NCBI GenBank assembly: GCA_964446585.1
Contig: CAYUPI010000011.1
Location: 62,001 to 126,000, forward strand
From: CAYUPI01 sp964446585
GTDB lineage: Bacteria; Verrucomicrobiota; Verrucomicrobiia; Limisphaerales; UBA8199
Length of the DNA stretch: 64,000 nucleotides
Direction of reading: 5' to 3'
The notes below the pieces were generated by a model. The model did not search any database, was not told the origin of the DNA, and saw only the letters and a program-made list of their open reading frames with translations. The translations under genes were made by a program, and so were the position numbers. Of this stretch, positions 41,723 to 49,594 are shown piece after piece. How positions within the stretch are numbered: the stretch's first letter is position 1; each line of letters starts with the position of its first letter.

Positions 41723-42488
41723 GCCCTGGCCGCATTGAAGGAACTTGATGTTGCCGATGCCCCAGAAAGCGCCCGAACAGAAGCCAGCAGACGCCGGCAG
41801 CAATCCCCAGGCTCAAGCTCGAAGGTTCGGGGACAGCGCTAACGTCCATCCGCACATTATCCAACTCGAGGCCGGCCCCCAGTGTTTGGGCCACACCGCC
41901 GATTTGGAATTCCACACCCAGGTCTCCGGAGGGAGGAGTGGCGCCTGTCGTAAGGGTCAAGGTGATAGTGTTTAAAGGTCCGGTTCCGTCGAGCATACTT
42001 AAAAGGGAATTGTCCATCAAGCTTTGTTGCGCAGCTCCGCCGGCGGTAATGCTGATTCTTGCGCTGGTAAGGAGGGGGGCAGAAATAATTTGATCGGCAT
42101 CCACCCTGAGCGTGTATATCGAATTCGGCAACAGTGTGACTCCCAGGTCCTGGTTTAACGTCAAGGAAGCCGAGGCGCCGACCAGAAAAGTAAGAGTGGC
42201 GATGTTCGTGCCGTCAGTGGCCAGCGCGCTTTGGCCAAACGTTACGTCAGTGAGCGTTGCCGGAGTGGCGCCGGTGCGTTGGTAGTTCCAGAGTCCGATC
42301 GAGCCATTGGCGGGATCAAGTGGGCCGTTCAGTGCTGAGCCACTGGGTGATTCGAACGAGAAGTTTGAGACCGCAATAGGGGATGCCATCGTCGTTGCTG
42401 CCGCGAAAAGGCACCAAAACGCGACGATGCGATGCTTGAACCAACTGCAGTTAGTACCTGAAATTGAACGAGTTACTCTGTTGCTCAA
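41655..42488 (-). CDS. PEP-CTERM sorted exoprotein
   Basis: 277 residues read from a TTG at 42488. The signal-like segment FWCLFAAATTMASP is followed by a Thr/Ser/Ala-rich beta domain (FSFESPSGSALNGP, SARISITAGGAAQQS, AGLELDNVRMDVS). The sorting signal is VPEPSSLSLGIAAGVCWLLFGRF, then basic residues. Such proteins go to an exosortase. Two oddities stand out. About 30 extra residues follow the sorting signal and run antisense into the preceding gene. A good RBS plus ATG at 42500-42502 opens a different frame that stops after five codons, so the start may be frameshifted. Confidence 0.75.
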   Translation of the reverse strand: MSNRVTRSISGTNCSWFKHRIVAFWCLFAAATTMASPIAVSNFSFESPSGSALNGPLDPANGSIGLWNYQRTGATPATLTDVTFGQSALATDGTNIATLTFLVGASASLTLNQDLGVTLLPNSIYTLRVDADQIISAPLLTSARISITAGGAAQQSLMDNSLLSMLDGTGPLNTITLTLTTGATPPSGDLGVEFQIGGVAQTLGAGLELDNVRMDVSAVPEPSSLSLGIAAGVCWLLFGRFLGHRQHQVPSMRPGLISRSRQVRQPNHKRPGSNPLY

Positions 42489-42701
42489 ACTTTGCCTTTC
42501 ATTTCAACTCCTGGAACCCAGAGGACTTGAGGCCGGTATGGAACATCACAACCCTACAAACGATGTTCCCCGGAAAATGGAAACATAGGATTCCGAGTGC
42601 TTGGCTATTCTCTTAACTCCACTAACCCCTTTTTGTCAAGCCAATTCGCCACTCAACTCAGCGGTTTCCAATGAAGCGCGCAAGCGCTATCCTCCGGGCT
42701 G

Positions 42702-43670
42702 ATGAAAGTCACCATACCGGAAGATCTGAAAAAGGAGGTGCCGCAGACAACCTATGGAAAAATCCTCAGCGCCACCCCGGTAGTTATGGCGGTCGTGGCC
42801 ACGATGTTAGCTGGCCTTGCTTCGAGCGAAATGACGCGCGCCCAATATGACCGTTCCCTTGCGGCGCAACAGCAGTCCAAGGCCGGTGACCAGTGGAGTT
42901 TCTTTCAGGCCAAACGGCTGCGCGGCGCCTATCAACGCAACACTGCCGACCTTCTGCAATCCCTCACGGAGGTGCATACCGTCGAGCCAGCACGGCTCAA
43001 AACCTGGACGCAACAACAGCCCGAAACCACCAAGGCGCGCAATGACCTTCTGACTCTGCTGGATTCGGCTGCAGGCCAGCAAGCGCTCGCCCTGCTGCAG
43101 AGGGGCGAGCTGCCCGCGGCCGGAGCCGCCTCTGCCGTAGCTCCGAATATCAAGTTCGCGCTCGACGCGGTGGAGGATTCGCGCACGGATGCCGAGGTCG
43201 CTGCCGCTTTGTTTAAGGTCAAGAATGCCGACCTGGACGCAGCACTAAAAGCTGCCCGGGATCAGGTCCAGGCCTTCGATACCGCAACCAAACCACTGAA
43301 TCAGGCTATCGAAGAGCTGGATAGTCTGTTGTCCCGGTTGACAGGGGCGGGAGCCACCGGCAGCTCACCCGCCCGGGATTTCACCGCGGCGCGCTTGAAG
43401 TACTCCGGACAGAGGTATGAGGTCGAGGCGCGACTGAATCAGGCGATTGCCAATCTCTATGAGCTTCAGGTGCGCAAGAGTAATCTTTCGGCGGAACGCC
43501 ACCACGCGCGGAGCCAGAAATTCTTCTACGGCATGCTCGGAGCGCAGTTGGCGGTCATCATCTCCACCTTTGCCATAGCTGCCCGCCAGCGAAACCTTTT
43601 GTGGTCGCTTGCCGCCATCGCCGGCCTCCTGGCAATCATTTTCGCAATCGTTGTTTATCTCACAATGTGA
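42702..43670 (+). CDS. DUF4337-like membrane protein with long coiled coil
   Basis: 322 residues. An N-terminal TM helix (VVMAVVATMLAGLAS, about 27-45) is followed by AQYDRSLAAQQQSKAGDQWSFFQAKRLRGAYQRNTA (key part QSKAGDQWSFFQAKRLR), which matches the DUF4337 pattern. A long helical region (about 60-260) leads to two C-terminal TM helices (YGMLGAQLAVIISTFAIAA and NLLWSLAAIAGLLAIIFAI). It is probably an inner-membrane protein with a periplasmic or cytoplasmic coiled coil. It is not obviously tied to the respiratory genes on both sides. Confidence 0.7.
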   Translation: MKVTIPEDLKKEVPQTTYGKILSATPVVMAVVATMLAGLASSEMTRAQYDRSLAAQQQSKAGDQWSFFQAKRLRGAYQRNTADLLQSLTEVHTVEPARLKTWTQQQPETTKARNDLLTLLDSAAGQQALALLQRGELPAAGAASAVAPNIKFALDAVEDSRTDAEVAAALFKVKNADLDAALKAARDQVQAFDTATKPLNQAIEELDSLLSRLTGAGATGSSPARDFTAARLKYSGQRYEVEARLNQAIANLYELQVRKSNLSAERHHARSQKFFYGMLGAQLAVIISTFAIAARQRNLLWSLAAIAGLLAIIFAIVVYLTM

Positions 43671-43846
43671 CGAGGCTAAAAGGAACCAACACAAGAGTTG
43701 ATTGTGGCGCGGTGCTTGAATGTCGGTGCGCAACAGTTTTGTCCTGCGGTTCATGAGGCGAAGCGTAAGCATTGAGATCCTCGAGCAGTTTATGCTGGAG
43801 GATTTTCTGACGAAAGGCCCAGGGACATGAGCACGAGCGCTAACAC

Positions 43847-44122
43847 GTGCTGCCCGGAGAAGACCTTGTCGAGCAAGGTCTTGCCGATTTGGCGCAAGGG
43901 CGGGTAACGGATTACTCCCTTCTGGTTCTTATTGCCGCACCGAGACTGAGACGACTGGGGATCTCTATACCTAAGCCGGCTTTCACAGGCCCCTACGAGC
44001 ACAAGCTTTATGAACGCCTGGACCAACGCCTCGGCACTGCTGCCCACTCGTATTACAACAGTCTGTTGCGGCGTATTGTGAGCTACGCGCGCGCCCTGGA
44101 GCGCGAACAAAGCCAAGCCTGA
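43847..44122 (+). CDS. Small conserved hypothetical protein
   Basis: 91 residues from a GTG at 43847. An in-frame TAA lies two codons upstream, so this is the only start. The sequence LPGEDLVEQGLADLAQGRVTDYSLLVLIAAPRLRRLGI (key LPGEDLVEQGLADL) followed by PYEHKLYERL, AHSYYNSLLRRIVSYARALE is helix-rich, and I think it is a conserved family. The absence of a good RBS may mean a short or trimmed N-terminus. It is cytoplasmic and the function is unknown. Confidence 0.55.
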   Translation: MLPGEDLVEQGLADLAQGRVTDYSLLVLIAAPRLRRLGISIPKPAFTGPYEHKLYERLDQRLGTAAHSYYNSLLRRIVSYARALEREQSQA

Positions 44123-44464
44123 CTCGAGGAAGGACTCAAGGCTCCGTGGCGAGAACGATAGACCCCTGCAAGTACACCATCCCGTCCTGCTGGGAATAAC
44201 CTGTCCCAACAGACCTCTGATAACCCCTCAACCATCCTGCTTTTTCCGTCCGGCCCGGCGGCCAAAAAATGGCCATGAATTAACAAATGATGTAAAGCGG
44301 CCTAGCTCAGAATCGGCTCTAATACTATAGACATGAGAAAAGCAGATGAGTCCTAAAGATAACAAACCACAACACTTTCCAGCCAAGTGCTCCAGACCGT
44401 TCCCTTTTCCTGGACGGTGGGTCTTGCTCCAGGAATCGCCACGCGAAACCGAAGACATGAAACT
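44123..44464. other. Non-coding gap upstream of second cytochrome module
   Basis: 342 bp with lower GC than the flanks. GGCGGCCAAAAAATGGCCATG contains a small self-complementary stretch, and CTAATACTATAGAC looks AT-rich enough for a promoter of the cytochrome gene. I find no coding frame with supporting features and no RNA gene. Confidence 0.35.
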
Positions 44465-44794
44465 ATGAAAAAACTACTGCCACTCAGCATTATTGCGTCA
44501 GCGCTCGCGCTGGCGTCGGCCTCGGCGCAGGATGCCAAGGCAACTTATGAGAAAGATTGCGCCAAATGTCACGGCGCCGACGGCAAGGGCGCTACGAAGA
44601 TGGGCCAAAAACTTGGCGCCAAGGACTATACCGACGCAAAAGTCCAGGCCGAGTTGAAAGACGACGCGGCCTTCAAGGCTATCAAGGAAGGGCTGAAAGA
44701 CGAAGAGGGTAAGACCCTGATGAAGCCCGCCGAAGACTTGACCGACGCTCAGATCAAAGCCCTCGTGGCGCATTTACGGTCTTTCAAGAAGTAA
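44465..44794 (+). CDS. Periplasmic monoheme cytochrome c (paralogue of the 37316 gene)
   Basis: 109 residues from the ATG at 44465. The signal peptide ends at SASAQ (about 21). CAKCH is at 32-36 and the putative axial ligand Met86 is in TLMKPAEDLTDAQIKALVAHLR. It is about 70 percent similar to the 37316-37645 product and has an identical length. It opens the second cytochrome module, 136 bp ahead of the seven-heme NapC/NirT gene, and probably acts as the soluble shuttle for that module. Confidence 0.92.
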   Translation: MKKLLPLSIIASALALASASAQDAKATYEKDCAKCHGADGKGATKMGQKLGAKDYTDAKVQAELKDDAAFKAIKEGLKDEEGKTLMKPAEDLTDAQIKALVAHLRSFKK

Positions 44795-44930
44795 GAGTCG
44801 GCCTGTCAAAGCGTCGGGCCTGCGCCGCGAGCTGCGCCTGCCGCCCGGTTGTGAGCACGCGGCCAGGCGCAGTGGCCCGGAGTGCGCCCTTCACACTTCT
44901 CTGAAGCTTCGAGAAGAATAGCTCATCCAC

Positions 44931-46409
44931 ATGAAACCTGAAACCGCTCCCCAGCAGTCTCCGCCGCGCCGTGCGTCGGTGTTCCGCAACTGGATCAGCC
45001 TGACCGGATTAGTGGTCATGGTGGGAAGCCTGTTTTCTTTCCTGCTGTTGCTCCTGCTCGATACTCTGGCGCCTTTTGCGAATCCGTATGTCGGCATCTT
45101 GACTTATCTGGTCGCTCCCGGATTCCTGATCATCGGTTCGGCTGTGGCGGCCGTCGGCGCCGTGCTGCGCCATCGCCAGATCGTCAGATACGGCGGTCCG
45201 TTGCCTCCTCTGCGGATCGATCTCACCCGGAAACGGGATCGGCGGATCTTCGCTGTTTTCCTCGCCGGTGGAGTATTGTTCCTGCTCATTTCCGCCATCG
45301 GCAGTTATCGAAGTTATAATTACACAGAGTCGGTTCAATTTTGCGGCCAGGCTTGCCACGGCGTAATGAAGCCCGAGCTCATAACGTATCTTCATTCACC
45401 CCATGCGCGCGTCGCTTGCGCCGAGTGCCATATCGGCAAAGGAGCCGCCTGGTACGTGCGCTCGAAACTGTCAGGCACCTATCAAGTCTATGCGACAGTG
45501 GCGAACAAATATCCGCGCCCGATCCCCACCCCGGTCAAAAACCTCCGGCCCGCCCAGGAAACGTGTGAGGAATGCCATTGGCCAAAAAAGTTCGTCGGCA
45601 ACCTCGAGCACACGTATTCCTATTTTCTGGGGGATGAAACTAATACACCTTTCAGAGTCCGGCTGTTGATGAACGTTGGCGGCGGCGATCCGACTCATGG
45701 GCCGGTCGGCGGCATTCACTGGCACATGAACGTCGGCAACAAAATCGAATATCTCACCTCAGACGAAGCCCGACAAAAAATCCCGTACGTGCGCCTGACC
45801 GATTCTCAGGGTGTGGTCGCTGAGTTCCGCTCGCCTAAGTTCACCAATGCGGTCGATGAAGCTTCCATCCGACGTATGGACTGCATGGACTGCCACAATC
45901 GACCTGCGCACCGATACCAGTCTCCCAACACGGCGGTGAACCTCGCCCTGTACCTGGGCAAGATTGATCGTTCGCTGCCCTACATCAAAACCAACATCCT
46001 TTACGTTCTGACGCGCTCCTACGCCAACGACACCAAAGCCCTGGAAGGCATCGCGACCTTTCTGGCAGCACGTTATCCCAACGATGCCCGCATTCGGCCC
46101 GTTATCAACGTCGTGCAGGAAATCTATACCAACAACTTTTTCCCGGCGATGAAGGCCAGTTGGCAGGTATATCCGGACAATATCGGCCACAAGGAATGGC
46201 CCGGCTGCTTCCGCTGCCACGATGGCAAGCACAAGACCGCGGACGGCCAACGCGTCATCAAAGCCAACGACTGCAATGCCTGCCACACCATATTAGCCCA
46301 AGGCAACGGTACGGAACTGAATCAACTCACGCCCAATGGCCAGAAATTCAAACACCCCGGAGATCCAGTCGATGGCGACTGCAATGATTGTCATACGGGA
46401 GGGCTGTGA
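44931..46409 (+). CDS. Seven-heme NapC/NirT-family quinol dehydrogenase (ImcH-like)
   Basis: 492 residues. Three N-terminal TM helices (about 22-44, 55-80 and 106-124) precede a periplasmic cytochrome domain. Its heme motifs are CGQACH at 138-143 (CxxxCH, as usual for the first heme in this family) and six CxxCH at 163, 212, 318, 426, 448 and 484. NapC/NirT proteins oxidise menaquinol and pass electrons to periplasmic cytochromes. The size, the seven hemes and the triple-TM anchor are close to ImcH of Geobacter, required for high-potential extracellular acceptors. One base separates its stop from the next start. Confidence 0.85.
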   Translation: MKPETAPQQSPPRRASVFRNWISLTGLVVMVGSLFSFLLLLLLDTLAPFANPYVGILTYLVAPGFLIIGSAVAAVGAVLRHRQIVRYGGPLPPLRIDLTRKRDRRIFAVFLAGGVLFLLISAIGSYRSYNYTESVQFCGQACHGVMKPELITYLHSPHARVACAECHIGKGAAWYVRSKLSGTYQVYATVANKYPRPIPTPVKNLRPAQETCEECHWPKKFVGNLEHTYSYFLGDETNTPFRVRLLMNVGGGDPTHGPVGGIHWHMNVGNKIEYLTSDEARQKIPYVRLTDSQGVVAEFRSPKFTNAVDEASIRRMDCMDCHNRPAHRYQSPNTAVNLALYLGKIDRSLPYIKTNILYVLTRSYANDTKALEGIATFLAARYPNDARIRPVINVVQEIYTNNFFPAMKASWQVYPDNIGHKEWPGCFRCHDGKHKTADGQRVIKANDCNACHTILAQGNGTELNQLTPNGQKFKHPGDPVDGDCNDCHTGGL

Positions 46410-46410
46410 A

Positions 46411-46585
46411 ATGGGAAAACCCCAAGCGCCAAGCGCCAAGCGCCAAAGAAACACCAAGCTTCAAATCCCAGGCGTCATTCACCCGGAATTAGCGGGTAGG
46501 GGGCTTGGCCTTTGGAGCTTCTCTGGAGCTTGGTGGTTGGTGCTTGGAGCTTGCTTGCTCGCCCCGCTTTCCTCCTCAAGCGCCG
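46411..46585 (+). repeat. Repeat-derived sequence forming the 5' end of the multiheme gene
   Basis: Immediately after the ATG there are three perfect CCAAGCG units (46422-46442), then CCAAGCTTCAAATCCC, and toward 46560 the roughly complementary GGCTTGGCCTTTGGAGCTT and TGGTGCTTGGAGCTTGC. CAAGCGCCAAGC...GCTTGGAGCTTGG structures are typical of intergenic repeats in this lineage. Here the repeat is in frame and encodes residues 1 to about 58, including the hydrophobic core WSFSGAWWLVLGACLLAP. Confidence 0.55.
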
Positions 46586-48645
46586 AGCGTTTCTCGAACA
46601 CTGATTGCCTCGATTGCCATCTCGACCCCGCGACGACGCGGAAAGTGGATGGCAAAACCGTGGCGCTGATTTTCCCGAGCAACGCCTTCCAGAAATCGGT
46701 CCACGCGAAGCTCGACTGCGTGGATTGCCACGTGGGCATCAAGGACTTGGTCCACCCGAGCAAGCTGCCGCCGCCCAATTGCGTCGGCTGTCACGAGACC
46801 AAGCCAACCCACGAGCAGACGGCCAAAGAATATGCTGCCAGCATCCACGGCGTGAGCCACACGCTGGGCGCGTCTGGCACCGCCAGTTGTTGGAGCTGCC
46901 ATGGGTCGCACGACATGCTGCCGGTCAAACACGCCGATTCTCCCGTTTTCAAACTCAACCTGCCGCGCACCTGCGCCGCCTGCCACAGCAATCCGGGGCT
47001 GACCAAAGAGTACCAGATGAAACACCCGGAGGCCGCGGCGCAATACATGGACAGCATCCACGGCCGCGCTCTGCTGAAAATGGGTTTGATCGTCGCGTCC
47101 TCGTGCAACGATTGCCATGGCGTCCACGATATCAAACGTGCTGTGGATCGCGACTCGCCCATCAATGCCGCCAACGTCGCCAGGACCTGCGGCAAGTGTC
47201 ATGTCAAGATCGAGCAGACCTACAATCAGAGCGTTCACGGACAACTGCTGGGGAAAGGCGATAAACGCGGTCCAGTCTGCACCGATTGTCATACGGCCCA
47301 CGAAGTCGAGACACCGAAAAACGGCCACTTCAAGAGGGTGAGCGACCAGCGTTGCGGCAAATGTCACCAGGATCGCTTGACCCATTACCGCGACACGTAT
47401 CACGGCAAAGCCATGGCGCTGGGCAAGCCCAATGTCGCGTCCGACGTGGCCGCTTGCTATGACTGCCACGGCCATCACGACGTGTTGCCGCCGTCCAACC
47501 CCGAATCGCGCTTATCCAAAACCAATATTCTGGCGACGTGCCAGCAATGCCATCCGACTGCGACAATGGGCTTTAGCGAATACAAACCGCACGCCAATCC
47601 GCTCGATCGGAAAAACTACCCGGTGCTGCATGCCACCTTCCTGTTCATGACAGCGCTGCTGGTCAGTGTCTTTGTGTTTTTCGGTGCTCACACCGGGGCG
47701 TGGTTGTTCCGGGCCGGCTATTTGTATTGGCACGACTCGAAGACGTTCCGTGAGGCAAAAGTCGGCACCCAGTCCGGCGGGGAGTGGTTCACCCGCTTCG
47801 TGCCCTTCGAGCGCTTCCTCCATTTCCTGGTCGTCACCAGTTTCCTGCTGCTCGTGCTGACCGGGATGCCGCTGAAGTTTTATTACACCGACTGGGCCAA
47901 AACCTTGTTCCACATCATCGGCGGCGCCGAAACGGCGCGCGCCTTGCACCGGCTGGGCGCGATTGTGACCTTCGCTTACTTCGGGCTGCACATAGTCTCT
48001 CTCGTCGGCAAGTGTTGGAGCGGCAGGAAAGACGTGCGCGAGCCGCAATCCGGAAAGTTCAAACTCAAACGTCTCTGGAAGGTGATCTTCGGCCCGGATT
48101 CAATGATCACCACTTTTCAGGACTGGCGCGACTTCGTGGCCCATAAACAGTGGTTCTTCGGCAAAGGTCCCAAACCTCAGTTCGACCGGTGGACCTATTG
48201 GGAAAAGTTCGATTACTTCGCCGTCTTCTGGGGTGTGGCTATCATCGGCGCGTCTGGTTTGATTATGTGGTTCCCGACCACCTTCACACGCTTCCTCCCG
48301 GGCTGGCTGATCAACATTGCCCTGGTCATTCACTCGGATGAAGCCTTGCTCGCGGCGGGATTCATCTTCTCGATTCATTTCTTTAACACCCATTTCCGCA
48401 TCGAGAAATTCCCGATGGACACCGTCATTTTCTCCGGCCGCATCTCGAAAAACGAAATGCTGCATGAACGGCGGCGCTGGTATGATCGACTGGTGGCCAC
48501 AAACCGGCTCGACGAATATCGGGTTCGGGACGAATGGATGCGTTGGAAGGGCATTGCTCGCTCGTTCGGGTTCTTCTTTTTCGGCCTCGGCGTCCTTTTG
48601 CTGCTCCTGATCCTTTACGCGATGGTCGTTCGGCTGTTGCCTTGA
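46411..48645 (+). CDS. Eleven-heme cytochrome c fused to b-type cytochrome membrane domain (CbcL-like)
   Basis: 744 residues from the ATG at 46411. A signal-like segment (35-57) precedes eleven CxxCH motifs between 66 and 381: CLDCH, CVDCH, CVGCH, CWSCH, CAACH, CNDCH, CGKCH, CTDCH, CGKCH, CYDCH and CQQCH. Residues 405-744 form a b561/HydC-like membrane domain with His residues in or near helices (ERFLHFLVVTSFLLL, LHRLGAIVTFAYFGLHIVS, IHSDEALLAAGFIFSIHFF). This is the architecture of CbcL, an inner-membrane quinol-oxidising multiheme protein in Geobacter with nine c hemes. It is probably cotranscribed with the NapC-like gene. The N-terminus is encoded by repeat DNA. Confidence 0.88.
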   Translation: MGKPQAPSAKRQRNTKLQIPGVIHPELAGRGLGLWSFSGAWWLVLGACLLAPLSSSSAERFSNTDCLDCHLDPATTRKVDGKTVALIFPSNAFQKSVHAKLDCVDCHVGIKDLVHPSKLPPPNCVGCHETKPTHEQTAKEYAASIHGVSHTLGASGTASCWSCHGSHDMLPVKHADSPVFKLNLPRTCAACHSNPGLTKEYQMKHPEAAAQYMDSIHGRALLKMGLIVASSCNDCHGVHDIKRAVDRDSPINAANVARTCGKCHVKIEQTYNQSVHGQLLGKGDKRGPVCTDCHTAHEVETPKNGHFKRVSDQRCGKCHQDRLTHYRDTYHGKAMALGKPNVASDVAACYDCHGHHDVLPPSNPESRLSKTNILATCQQCHPTATMGFSEYKPHANPLDRKNYPVLHATFLFMTALLVSVFVFFGAHTGAWLFRAGYLYWHDSKTFREAKVGTQSGGEWFTRFVPFERFLHFLVVTSFLLLVLTGMPLKFYYTDWAKTLFHIIGGAETARALHRLGAIVTFAYFGLHIVSLVGKCWSGRKDVREPQSGKFKLKRLWKVIFGPDSMITTFQDWRDFVAHKQWFFGKGPKPQFDRWTYWEKFDYFAVFWGVAIIGASGLIMWFPTTFTRFLPGWLINIALVIHSDEALLAAGFIFSIHFFNTHFRIEKFPMDTVIFSGRISKNEMLHERRRWYDRLVATNRLDEYRVRDEWMRWKGIARSFGFFFFGLGVLLLLLILYAMVVRLLP

Positions 48646-48708
48646 GCCTGAGGGAGGCCTGGCCGGGCCGCAGTCGCACGGCAAAAAAAGCGAAGCTTTC
48701 GCCAAGAT

Positions 48709-49155
48709 GTGGGGCTGGGTGCAGTCGTCTGGGGAACGATCATTATGGCTGTGACCGGATTGATGATCTGGTTCAAGCTTGATGTTACTCGATTCTTGCC
48801 ACGGTGGGCAGTGGATGTCGCGACGACCATCCACTATTACGAAGCCATCCTCGCCTGCCTGGCGATTGGCGTATGGCATTTCTATCACGTGATGTTCGAT
48901 CCGGACGTTTATCCCGTAAACTGGGCGTTTTGGGACGGGTGGGTGTCGAAAGAGTGGCTCGAGGAGGAACATCCACTCGACGAGGAAACGCTTGCGCGCG
49001 CAGCGGAGAGTGCCTCAACCGCACCGCGAACGGTCTTTGTCAACCAGACCCGCACCAAACTCGGGCAGCCTTCCACGATAGGTGGCAACGGTCCGCTGAA
49101 CCAGCCCAACGGCCAGAGCGAGACATCCCGCAGCGGCGCGGATTTCACGATCTAA
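48709..49155 (+). CDS. Truncated b-type cytochrome membrane protein
   Basis: 148 residues from a GTG at 48709; the frame is open only to 48652 and has no ATG. It contains two TM helices (VVWGTIIMAVTGLMIWF, then TTIHYYEAILACLAIGVWHFYHVMFDP), with His residues placed as in cytochrome b561/formate-dehydrogenase-gamma-like proteins. It ends in a polar tail with EEEHPLDEETL. Complete members of this family have two more helices before this point. The 5' half has been lost, or the fragment works as a separate small subunit with the preceding fusion protein, whose stop is about 60 bp upstream. Confidence 0.6.
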   Translation: MGLGAVVWGTIIMAVTGLMIWFKLDVTRFLPRWAVDVATTIHYYEAILACLAIGVWHFYHVMFDPDVYPVNWAFWDGWVSKEWLEEEHPLDEETLARAAESASTAPRTVFVNQTRTKLGQPSTIGGNGPLNQPNGQSETSRSGADFTI

Positions 49156-49212
49156 CTTGAATCCGTGTGAATCCCAATCGGCGCGAGCTTGCTACCCGGG
49201 CAGGCCGGCGGG

Positions 49213-49536
49213 CTATTTGCAAAGGGCGCAATCGGTGACGGCGGTTGCGTTAATCAGAGGATACTGATTCCTTCCGTGCTGAAGGAAGGCAGGGCAAGCA
49301 ATGCCTGGAGGTTCGCAGATGTTCTGCGTCATCACGCAGTGCCTGGTCCGACCGTAACCGGCCCAACGAGTGCAGTAAAAGCAGCAGGTGCTGGTCGCGG
49401 TTTGCGCCGCTGCCTTGCCCGCACCCAACAGCGCCAGCACAACACTGGCAATTCCCTTCCCGAAGCGTTGCAACGCCTGCCGGCGCGTGACGGATTGGGC
49501 GAGGCCCTTCGTCATTTCGTCGAATTTGTTGTTCAT
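49213..49536 (-). CDS. Cys-rich Tat-leader small exported protein (copy 1)
   Basis: 107 residues from the ATG at 49536, with GAGGAAAG upstream. The long leader MNNKFDEMTKGLAQSVTRRQ has a twin-arginine-type TRRQALQRFG followed by a hydrophobic stretch and AAAQ cleavage-like site. The mature part of about 60 residues has eight Cys: STCCFYC, RHCV, NICEPPGIAC and ATAVTDCALC. It aligns with the copy at 53197-53520 (same length, shared CC-x-YC, ICEPPG-x2-C and ATAV-x-DC-x2-C). It is downstream of the beta-helix gene in one predicted operon. The function is unknown; disulfide-stabilised or metal-binding peptide. Confidence 0.75.
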   Translation of the reverse strand: MNNKFDEMTKGLAQSVTRRQALQRFGKGIASVVLALLGAGKAAAQTATSTCCFYCTRWAGYGRTRHCVMTQNICEPPGIACPAFLQHGRNQYPLINATAVTDCALCK

Positions 49537-49594
49537 GATGCTTTCCTCTCGTTTTTTTGTTTTTGGTTTGTTGATTCCGAAGCGTTGCTGCCCG

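Noticed and set aside
41883..41895. A fourth TTTGGGCCA box on the plus strand
   Set aside because: It lies within the PEP-CTERM coding region and has no TGCGAC at the 12-nt spacing.
46411..46450. CRISPR-like short repeats (CCAAGCG units)
   Set aside because: The units are 7 bp, contiguous and only three; there are no spacers and no cas genes.
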